From Phycisphaerales bacterium (GTDB lineage Bacteria; Planctomycetota; Phycisphaerae; Phycisphaerales; UBA1924): a stretch of DNA of 5,796 bases. The stretch lies in NCBI GenBank assembly GCA_007124345.1, contig SLFH01000037.1:1-5796 (forward strand), read 5' to 3'. The notes beneath the pieces are model-generated. The model had not been told where the DNA came from. It saw nothing but the letters and a program-made list of their open reading frames with translations, and searched no databases. Shown piece by piece: positions 1 through 5,488 of the stretch (its first letter is position 1; each line of letters opens with the position of its first letter). The position numbers and the translations under genes are program-made.

Positions 1-582
1 GTCAAGCAGGGCTGCATCGCCTACAAGATCGCCGCCCACGCGGCCGATGTCGCCCTTGGGATTCCCAACTCGCGCGACCGCGACGACGACCTGACGCGTG
101 CCCGCGCAGCGCTGAACTGGGAGAAGCACTTCGAACTCAGCTTCGACCCCGACACCGCCCGCGCCTACCACGACGAAGACCTCGATGTCGACACCGACTT
201 CTGCGCCATGTGCGGGCACGACTGGTGCTCGGTCCGCATCAGCAAGGAGATCCAGGAGTTCGCCTCGGGCAAGGCCGAGGGCTTCGAACGCGTCGGCAAG
301 GACGGCAAGGCCGGCGCCCCCGTCCGCTCGGACGCCCTGACCGAGGAGCAGCAGAAGATTCTCGAGCAGCGGGGCTACCTCTCGCCCGAAGAGATCCACA
401 AGCTCGCCAGCAAGGTCGCCAAAGCCGTGGAGGCCAAGGACGACGGCAAGGCCGCCTGCCACTCAGACTATGTCGACCCCGAGGAGGCCAAGCGGATGCA
501 GCAGGCCAAGGCGGGCGAGAAGATTGTGCCGCTGGACGCGAGGCCGGCCTTGGGGATCTCGAAGGAGGATCGGTTGATCTGA
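1..582 (+). CDS. thiC: ThiC, phosphomethylpyrimidine synthase (C-terminal part; 5' end outside window)
   Basis: ThiC is the cytoplasmic radical-SAM enzyme that rearranges aminoimidazole ribotide into hydroxymethylpyrimidine phosphate for thiamin. The frame is open from base 1 to the TGA at 580-582, giving 193 residues. The first residues (GCIAYKIAAHAADVALG) and the WEKHFELSFDPDTARAYHDE stretch match the conserved end of the ThiC barrel. Fragment residues 68, 71 and 76 form the CX2CX4C motif (CAMCGHDWC) that binds the 4Fe-4S cluster. The following SVRISKEIQEFA is also typical. About 117 residues follow the last cluster cysteine. That is longer than I expect for the family, and the tail is rich in Lys, Ala and Glu with one extra Cys (AACHSDYVD). 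The Met at 208 is internal, not a start. Any TPP riboswitch would lie upstream, outside the window. The identification is firm. Confidence 0.96.
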   Translation, partial: VKQGCIAYKIAAHAADVALGIPNSRDRDDDLTRARAALNWEKHFELSFDPDTARAYHDEDLDVDTDFCAMCGHDWCSVRISKEIQEFASGKAEGFERVGKDGKAGAPVRSDALTEEQQKILEQRGYLSPEEIHKLASKVAKAVEAKDDGKAACHSDYVDPEEAKRMQQAKAGEKIVPLDARPALGISKEDRLI

Positions 583-587
583 GGGGG

Positions 588-1379
588 TTACTCCCGCAGC
601 GATTGAACTCGTTGGATCTGGCTCAGTAGGTGATAGATCTCGTCTCTACGCTGCTCTGTCAGCCGTGGCGACTTCGGTGACTTCAACCTCGTGACCAGCG
701 CGTTGGGGTTCAGGACCCAAGTTTCGCCCTGATAACCGTCTTTGACGAACCAACCGGGGAAGAGCACAACAGGCTTAATCGGACAGCTTGAGGCGAAGGT
801 TCCGAGTTGCTTCCGGATGGTATCGGCCGCGGCTCTCGCCTGCGGGATCGGGCTCCGAGGCAGCTTTACCTCATTGACGAAGACCGAATCGCCGTCGTGC
901 TCGATCTGATGAGACTTTCGGGGGTGCTTGCGCAGCGTCTTTGTCTCAAGCACGAAGACGCCTTCGGGGCCGATCAGCACATGATCGATGTTCGACTTTC
1001 CCTTAGGGTGGTTGATCTCGATGTCGTGGAGAATCCGGTAGCCCGCCAGCCCGAGTTCGCTGAGGGATTCGGCGACCGCCCGCTCGCCACGCATTCCCAG
1101 CAAGAAGTCATCGAGCCGTGACACAGATGAAATCATGAAATAGATGCTGAGGCCTATCAGTGGAACAGCGAACGACAGTGTTTTCAGGGCATCGGGCGAG
1201 ATGCCGAAAAAATGACTTAATAAAAAGTTTATGACCATGGCGACCGCAAACGTTAGCGCAAAGATCGACACCATGATTGGAGCAAGCTGCTCAATGGCCA
1301 ACATGTGCGTGGAGTCCCCCGCGTAGCGAAGGACAGGGTCATTGATCGGTGACCTCGGCTTGGGATTCTGCTTGTGCAT
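588..1379 (-). CDS. Membrane-anchored NERD-domain (nuclease-related) protein
   Basis: A 263-residue protein. Two hydrophobic segments lie near residues 33-53 and 67-85, separated by a short loop, and a soluble domain follows. That domain opens with a GMRGERAVAESL stretch (95-106) and contains NIDHVLIGPEGVFVLETKT (130-148). This is the NERD signature, with candidate PD-(D/E)XK-type residues D132, E145 and K147. NERD domains are related to restriction-type nucleases and occur in many uncharacterised bacterial proteins. Actual nuclease activity here is not shown. The C-terminal part (about 200-263) has no motif I recognise. The ATG at 1377-1379 is supported by AAGGGG eight to nine bases upstream on the minus strand, the best ribosome binding site in the window. 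Base composition is distinctly lower in GC than the flanks (one 60-base line is 40% GC), suggesting acquisition. It ends 5 bases from the thiC stop, facing it. Confidence 0.88.
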   Translation of the reverse strand: MHKQNPKPRSPINDPVLRYAGDSTHMLAIEQLAPIMVSIFALTFAVAMVINFLLSHFFGISPDALKTLSFAVPLIGLSIYFMISSVSRLDDFLLGMRGERAVAESLSELGLAGYRILHDIEINHPKGKSNIDHVLIGPEGVFVLETKTLRKHPRKSHQIEHDGDSVFVNEVKLPRSPIPQARAAADTIRKQLGTFASSCPIKPVVLFPGWFVKDGYQGETWVLNPNALVTRLKSPKSPRLTEQRRDEIYHLLSQIQRVQSLRE

Positions 1380-1423
1380 CGGTCTCGTCCCCTTACGATC
1401 GATGTTGTGTCAAGCGTGACGCA

Positions 1424-2167
1424 TCATACCGGATCGAGTTCCGGCTTCGCCGGATCCTTCTCAAACCCCAGCCTGATCGCGTACGACATCAGGTATAGCG
1501 TCAGAAACCACGCGATCGTCAGTTCGCGCAGCTCCGATTCGTCCATCTTGTCCCACAGCGGGTGCACGCTCACCCACGACGCGAGGCGGACCACCAGGAA
1601 GTACGCCGCCGCCGCCCAGCACATCGACGGCGCCAGGATCCACCACAGCCGCTCGTCCACGCGGCCGACCTTCTTCCGCAGCGCCAGCAGGCCCACCGGC
1701 ACGAGCAGGCCCGCGACCATGACAAAGGTCTCGACCACCGCCCGCGGCTTCTGGTTCAGCCACGAGGTCGTGTTATGTATGTTCGTCTCGCCCTGGTAGT
1801 TGATCTGTTCGAAGAACTCGGGCGACTCCCAGCCGAACCACCACTGGCCCCAGCTCACCTCCTCGCCCGCGAAGTAGACGCACGCGAGGATCCAGAGCGC
1901 CAGGTACACCTTCAGCCAGTTCCACTTCACGCGCTTGCGCCACTTCACCAGCGCGAACGCCGCCGCCAGAATCCCCGGGATCAGCACGAAGAAGGTCAGG
2001 TCCTCGATCAGGCCGGCCCCCTCGAAGCTGTCCTTCTCGAGGTACTCCGCCCAGAGCACATCGTCCGTCGCGGCGACATGCGCAAAGTGAACCGCCCAAC
2101 CGACAGTCACCAGGGTCGCCACGACCGAAGCGACAAGCATCACAACACGACCATGAGGGTTCTGCAT
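1424..2167 (-). CDS. Uncharacterised six-helix integral membrane protein (GEEVSWGQ motif)
   Basis: A 247-residue protein with about six likely membrane helices (approximately 9-29, 54-74, 84-102, 142-163, 174-196, 216-234). I do not recognise a named family. Between helices 3 and 4 lies a long polar and aromatic loop holding GEEVSWGQ (101-108), ESPEFFEQ (114-121) and GETNIHN (126-132). I recall similar GEE(I/V)SWGQ and TN(L/I)HN strings in hypothetical membrane proteins of other bacteria, which suggests a conserved functional site, but no reaction is known to me. Positive clusters (KWRKRVK near 75-81, RKK near 164-166) mark cytoplasmic loops. The ATG at 2165-2167 has only a weak GGGG upstream, and a second Met at residue 10 is an alternative. 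The gene follows sugE by 41 bases and precedes the NERD gene by 44 bases, all on the minus strand, so an operon is plausible. Confidence 0.85.
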   Translation of the reverse strand: MQNPHGRVVMLVASVVATLVTVGWAVHFAHVAATDDVLWAEYLEKDSFEGAGLIEDLTFFVLIPGILAAAFALVKWRKRVKWNWLKVYLALWILACVYFAGEEVSWGQWWFGWESPEFFEQINYQGETNIHNTTSWLNQKPRAVVETFVMVAGLLVPVGLLALRKKVGRVDERLWWILAPSMCWAAAAYFLVVRLASWVSVHPLWDKMDESELRELTIAWFLTLYLMSYAIRLGFEKDPAKPELDPV

Positions 2168-2186
2168 GGCGAGCCCCGTTTGAACA

Positions 2187-2205
2187 GCCGCGGGCCCGCC
2201 GCGGC
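2187..2205 (-). other. GC-rich hairpin between sugE and the membrane protein gene
   Basis: Perfect 7-bp arms (GCCGCGG and CCGCGGC) around a 5-base loop, starting 3 bases past the sugE stop. There is no run of T on either side, so it is not a classical intrinsic terminator. It could be an mRNA-stabilising stem, a weak terminator or an attenuator within an operon. In sequence this rich in G and C a 7-bp stem may also be chance. Confidence 0.4.
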
Positions 2206-2208
2206 GGA

Positions 2209-2547
2209 TTACACCGCCGGCCGAGCGGGCAGGTCCGACACGACCTTGAGCCCCACAATGCCCGCGACAATCATTGCGATAAACAGCAGCCGCGCCGCCG
2301 TTACAGGCTCTTTATAGATCGCGATGCCGAGGAACGCAACCCCAACGCTCCCGATCCCCGTCCAGACCGCGTACGCCGTGCCGATCGGGATCTGCAGCAT
2401 CGCGCGGCTGAGGAGATAGAAGCTCACGGCCATCAGCCCCAGCGTGATCAGGCTCGGACGCAGCCTCGTCCAACCCTCCGTCGACTTCATCGAGACCGCC
2501 CACGCCACCTCGAACACGCCCGCGACAAACAGCATCAACCACGCCAT
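2209..2547 (-). CDS. sugE: SMR-family guanidinium/quaternary ammonium exporter (SugE/Gdx type)
   Basis: A 112-residue, four-helix protein (approximately 2-20, 33-50, 57-79, 85-102) of the small multidrug resistance family, which works as an antiparallel dimer exchanging protons for cations across the inner membrane. The central glutamate is E13 in FEVAWAVSMK, and GTAYAVWTGIGSVG (56-69) with the TGIG signature places it in the SugE/Gdx branch rather than the broad multidrug EmrE/Qac branch. Gdx proteins studied elsewhere export guanidinium, and that substrate is inferred here from subtype. A short PARPAV tail extends past the usual end. A purine-rich GGGAGAGA a few bases before the ATG at 2545-2547 is a good ribosome binding site. 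I found no guanidine riboswitch in the short leader. It lies about 97 bases after der on the same strand. Confidence 0.93.
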   Translation of the reverse strand: MAWLMLFVAGVFEVAWAVSMKSTEGWTRLRPSLITLGLMAVSFYLLSRAMLQIPIGTAYAVWTGIGSVGVAFLGIAIYKEPVTAARLLFIAMIVAGIVGLKVVSDLPARPAV

Positions 2548-2570
2548 GGATCTCTCCCGGGGAATGGTGG

Positions 2571-2589
2571 CACGGCTCGCCGAGCCGTG
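2571..2589. repeat. Perfect 9-bp inverted repeat, possible REP-like element or operator
   Basis: CACGGCTCG and CGAGCCGTG are exact reverse complements around a single C, preceded on the + strand by GGTGG. It lies in the der-sugE gap, about 23 bases ahead of the sugE start. As RNA it would fold into a strong hairpin with no U tract after it. A dispersed REP-type palindrome (these often carry a short GT-rich foot before the stem), a regulator binding site or a der 3'-end stabiliser are all possible. Only one copy is in the window. Confidence 0.55.
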
Positions 2590-2642
2590 TCGGGCGAACG
2601 GTCAGGGACCGGTGTCGGTAATCAACGGACAACCGCCGGCGT

Positions 2643-4265
2643 TCAGCGCCGATCGTCCTCGTCGTCGAAGTACGCCTCGGGGTCGTCGGGCATCGCAGCC
2701 AGAATGTCTTCCTGCTCCGGGTCGGCCTCCAGCGCCAGCCGCACCTCCGCCTCGGCCTCCTCGGGCGATGCCGCGGCGAAGTCGATCATCTGCACTTCCT
2801 CGTCGCGCGTATCGTGCGATCGGTCGTCGCGGCTCTTTCGCGGCCGGACGATCAGCTTGATCGGCACTTCCTCGAACGGCAGCGCCTCGTGCAAGCGGTT
2901 CAGCAAAAACCGCTCGTAGTTGGGCGTGAAGAGTTCCGGCCGGTTGACCACCAGCGCGATCGTCGGCGGGTTGGTCGCCACCTGCGCGACGAAGTACACC
3001 TTCACCTGCGTGCCCAGCTTGTTCGTCGGCCCCCGCGTCTCCAGAATCCCGCGGATCAGCCGGTTCAGCTCGCCCGTCGAGACGCGCGTCGACGCCTGCT
3101 CGAACAGCTCGAAGGCGAGGTCCATCGTCTGCTTGATGTTCAGCCCGTCTTTGGCCGCCATGATCGCGATCGGGGCGTCCCGCAGGCCCTTGAGCTCCTC
3201 GCGCAGGTAGCGGTCGAAGAGCTGGGGCGTGATCGGCCTGCCGTCGCGCCCCTTCTGTCCGTCGACCAGGTCCCACTTGTTGATCACCAGCACGCACGGC
3301 TTGTACGCCTTCTGCGCCAGCATCGCGATCTGCTCGTCGACCTGGCTCACAGGCTCCGTCGCGTCGATCATGAACAAGACGACATCCGCCCGCAGGATCG
3401 CCCGCTGCGTCCGGTCCAGCGCGAACCACTCGACCCTGCCCTGAAAACTCTTCTTCTTACGCAAGCCCGCGGTGTCGATCGCGACGACAGACTTGCCGTC
3501 GTAGTCGAAGCGGATGTCCACCGCGTCGCGCGTCGTCCCGGGGATCTCGCTGACGATCACGCGTTCCTCGCCGGCGAGCTTGTTGAGCAGCGTGCTCTTG
3601 CCCGCGTTGCGCTTGCCGACGATCGCCACGCGCAGGTCCGCCCGCGCCACCCGCTCGTCCTCGGGCGAGGGCTCGGGCAGGAGGTCGTACAGCGCGTCGC
3701 TGAACATCCGACGCTGGTAGTTGTTCTTCGCCGAGACCATCATGGGCTCGCCGAAGCCCAGGGCGGCAAACTCCAGCCCGTGCGCCTCCCACCCCTCGCC
3801 GTCGCACTTGTTGGCCACCACCCGGATCGGCGCCTGGCTCCCCTCGCGATCGGGCAATGGTCGCGAACCCATCCGGCGCTCGCGCAGCATTTTGGCGATT
3901 TCCTCGTCCTGCGGCGTCGGCCCCGCCTGGCAGTCCACCACAAACAGCACGAGGTCCGCATCCGCCACCGCCTCGGCGATCTGCTTCTCGATCTCCGGCG
4001 TCAGCCGCCCCAGATCGTTGCCAACCTCGTCGTGGCGCTGCCCCTCGGCGGTGTAGACGCCGTAGCCCCCCGTGTCGGTCAGCTCGACGGGCTTGTCCGG
4101 CCGCTCGCCGTCGGGCGAGGGCAGGGTGACGACATTGGTCACCCGGTCGCGCGTGACGCCGGGCAGGTCGTCAACGATCGACACACGCTGGCGGGCCAGC
4201 ATGTTCATGATGGAGCTTTTGCCGACATTGGGCCGGCCGACGATGGCAACGCGTGGGAGGGGCAT
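2643..4265 (-). CDS. der: Der (EngA), tandem-GTPase ribosome assembly factor
   Basis: Der binds the maturing 50S subunit through two consecutive GTPase domains and a KH-like domain. The 540-residue product shows both. Domain 1 has GRPNVGKSS (10-18), T38, DTGG (64-67), NKCD (152-155) and SAK (178-180). Domain 2 has GKRNAGKST (217-225), DTAG (264-267) and NKWD (329-332). The KH-like part, about 415-485, ends in VPIKLIVRPRK. The ATG at 4263-4265 is chosen because MPLPRVAIVGRPNVGKSS is the normal Der N-terminus. The frame stays open far upstream, but that is antisense to miaA and meaningless. It is about 50 residues longer than the roughly 490-residue E. coli protein. Extra length sits in domain 1 loops (for example 49-60 and 128-146) and in an acidic C-terminal tail ending FDDEDDRR, where many Der proteins are basic. 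No Shine-Dalgarno is seen; the mRNA may be leaderless. It may lead a transcript into sugE and beyond. Confidence 0.97.
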   Translation of the reverse strand: MPLPRVAIVGRPNVGKSSIMNMLARQRVSIVDDLPGVTRDRVTNVVTLPSPDGERPDKPVELTDTGGYGVYTAEGQRHDEVGNDLGRLTPEIEKQIAEAVADADLVLFVVDCQAGPTPQDEEIAKMLRERRMGSRPLPDREGSQAPIRVVANKCDGEGWEAHGLEFAALGFGEPMMVSAKNNYQRRMFSDALYDLLPEPSPEDERVARADLRVAIVGKRNAGKSTLLNKLAGEERVIVSEIPGTTRDAVDIRFDYDGKSVVAIDTAGLRKKKSFQGRVEWFALDRTQRAILRADVVLFMIDATEPVSQVDEQIAMLAQKAYKPCVLVINKWDLVDGQKGRDGRPITPQLFDRYLREELKGLRDAPIAIMAAKDGLNIKQTMDLAFELFEQASTRVSTGELNRLIRGILETRGPTNKLGTQVKVYFVAQVATNPPTIALVVNRPELFTPNYERFLLNRLHEALPFEEVPIKLIVRPRKSRDDRSHDTRDEEVQMIDFAAASPEEAEAEVRLALEADPEQEDILAAMPDDPEAYFDDEDDRR

Positions 4266-4272
4266 GGCAGGG

Positions 4273-4278
4273 ATTCTA
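4273..4278 (-). promoter_or_regulatory. Candidate -10 box for der (leaderless arrangement)
   Basis: On the minus strand the hexamer reads TAGAAT, five of six bases of the sigma-70 consensus. It lies 7 bases before the der ATG, so transcription would begin at or next to the start codon. The -35 region is weak (TCGGGT at 17-base spacing). This fits the absence of a ribosome binding site, but rests on one hexamer. Confidence 0.4.
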
Positions 4279-4310
4279 GGGGTCCGCCCGCGAAAACCCG
4301 ACCGGGCCGC

Positions 4311-4316
4311 AACAAT
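4311..4316 (+). promoter_or_regulatory. Candidate -10 box for miaA
   Basis: AACAAT (four of six consensus bases) ends 9 bases before the miaA ATG, and the bases between (CCCGCCCAG) contain no ribosome binding site. Like der on the other strand, this would give a leaderless or nearly leaderless mRNA. No clear -35 is visible. Confidence 0.25.
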
Positions 4317-4325
4317 CCCGCCCAG

Positions 4326-5285
4326 ATGCTCCAAGATCGACAGCAGATCCGCCGCTTCCCCCTCATCGTCGGCCCGACCGCCGGCGGCAAGACCGCCCTC
4401 GCCGTCGAGGTCGCCCTCGCCTTCGAGGCCCTCACCGGCGTCCGGGGCGAGGTCGTCTCCGCCGACTCGATGCAGATCTACCGGGGGCTGGACATCGGCT
4501 CGGCCAAGCCGACGCCCGCCGAACGCCGCGGCGTCCCGCACCATCTCATCGACATCGCCGACCCCACCGACGCCTTCTCCGTCCACCAGTGGCTCTCGAT
4601 GGCCGAGGCCGCGATCGACGAGATCCGCAGCCGCTCTGCGGCGCCCGTCGTCGCCGGGGGCACCCACCTGTACATCAAGGCCCTGCTCGACGGCCTGTTC
4701 GAGGGCCCGGGCGCCGACGAAGCCCTCCGAACACAACTCGCGGCCATCCCCGCCGCCGAGCGACGCGCCGAGCTCGAACGCGTCGACCCCGATGCCGCGG
4801 CACGCATCCACCCCAACGACGAACGACGCACCATCCGAGCCCTGGAGGTCTACCGCCTCACCGGCACACCCATCAGCGAGCACCAGCGCCAGTGGGACCA
4901 GGGCCGCCAGCGGGACGACCGCGTGCTCATCGGGCTGGAATGGCCCGCCGACGCCCTGAGCCGCCGCATCAACGCCCGGGTGAGGCAGATGGTCGAGCAG
5001 GGGCTGATCGAGGAGGCCAGAACCCTCTGGGAGGCGGGGCGGCTGGGCCCCCAGGCCCGCGAGGCGCTGGGGTACAAGCAGCTTATTGAACACTTCGAGG
5101 GCCGCAATGGTTTGGGCGACGCGATCGAGGCGATCAAGATCGAGACCCGCCGATTCGCAAAAAACCAGCGGACCTGGCTGAGGCGTCTGAAAGCCGTCCC
5201 CGGCTCGGTCTGGATCGACGCCGCCGAAACCCCGCCCGAAGCGTGGGCGCAAGTCGTTGTCAGCACTTGTCTTAGGGCCGATTGA
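4326..5285 (+). CDS. miaA: MiaA, tRNA dimethylallyltransferase
   Basis: MiaA transfers a dimethylallyl group from DMAPP to N6 of adenine 37 in tRNAs that read codons starting with U, which stabilises decoding and helps keep frame. The 319-residue protein is of usual length. It shows the P-loop GPTAGGKT (16-23), the SADSMQIYRGLDIGSAK block (45-61) with the catalytic-type Asp47, HHLID (72-76), AGGTHLYIKALLDGL (110-124), DPDAAARIHPND followed by RRTIRALEV (154-175), and the C-terminal ALGYKQLI and RRFAKNQRTWLRRL segments that contact tRNA. The ATG at 4326-4328 lies just before the first beta strand. It lacks a Shine-Dalgarno, and upstream codons in this frame are antisense to der. It is divergent from der across 60 bases. 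topA follows on the same strand after 203 bases, probably with its own promoter. Confidence 0.97.
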   Translation: MLQDRQQIRRFPLIVGPTAGGKTALAVEVALAFEALTGVRGEVVSADSMQIYRGLDIGSAKPTPAERRGVPHHLIDIADPTDAFSVHQWLSMAEAAIDEIRSRSAAPVVAGGTHLYIKALLDGLFEGPGADEALRTQLAAIPAAERRAELERVDPDAAARIHPNDERRTIRALEVYRLTGTPISEHQRQWDQGRQRDDRVLIGLEWPADALSRRINARVRQMVEQGLIEEARTLWEAGRLGPQAREALGYKQLIEHFEGRNGLGDAIEAIKIETRRFAKNQRTWLRRLKAVPGSVWIDAAETPPEAWAQVVVSTCLRAD

Positions 5286-5317
5286 CCACCCCCCGATCCC
5301 CCCTACGCTCCTCCCCC

Positions 5318-5335
5318 CGGATCGGGCGCGATCCG
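5318..5335 (+). other. Hairpin downstream of miaA
   Basis: CGGATCG and CGATCCG form a perfect 7-bp stem with a GGCG loop, 32 bases after the miaA stop and following a C-rich, G-poor run. C-rich, unstructured RNA before a stem recalls Rho-type or hairpin-only termination, but no T tract follows, so terminator status is a guess. The rest of the 5286-5488 gap holds the candidate topA promoter region and nothing else I can name. Confidence 0.35.
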
Positions 5336-5391
5336 AGGCCCGTGCTGGAGGGATCCGCCCGGTCCGACCGAGAAGAAATCACCCCGCCGCG

Positions 5392-5433
5392 GCACGGTCC
5401 GTGCTTGACTCCGGGCCTGATGGCGGGATGTTG
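5392..5433 (+). promoter_or_regulatory. Candidate topA promoter with abutting palindrome
   Basis: TTGACT (5405-5410) matches five of six -35 consensus bases. At 16-17 bases' spacing the -10 region is poor (GATGTT or ATGTTG, 5427-5433). Immediately before the -35 lies the palindrome GCACGGTCCGTGC (5392-5404), 6-bp arms around one T, well placed for a regulator. Transcription from here would give a leader of roughly 50 bases before the topA ATG. Confidence 0.35.
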
Positions 5434-5488
5434 TTCGCGGGCACCAGCCCGGCCGGGGCACGTCAGCCACCGGCGGAAAACCGATCGA

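Noticed and set aside
208..582. A separate 124-residue gene starting at Met 208
   Set aside because: That Met lies within the CAMCGHDWC cluster motif of ThiC, and the frame is open from the left edge.
807..1121. A 104-codon plus-strand frame inside the NERD gene
   Set aside because: It has no family resemblance and no ribosome binding site, and it is antisense to a well supported NERD coding region.
2187..2205. Intrinsic terminator after sugE
   Set aside because: The stem is good but there is no T-rich run after it; listed only as a hairpin.
2548..2642. A guanidine riboswitch controlling sugE/gdx
   Set aside because: The leader has no paired ACGR tetraloop hairpins (class II), no recognisable class III pseudoknot core, and is too short for class I. 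Only the palindrome is present.
2643..5252. An 869-codon minus-strand frame suggesting a Der with a 329-residue N-terminal fusion
   Set aside because: The extra part is antisense to the clear miaA gene and has no domain character; Der starts normally at 4265.
2814..5285. An 823-codon open frame on the + strand running antisense through der into miaA
   Set aside because: Only the part from 4326 is miaA. The upstream part is Arg, His and Leu rich antisense translation of der, a common artefact of high third-position GC.
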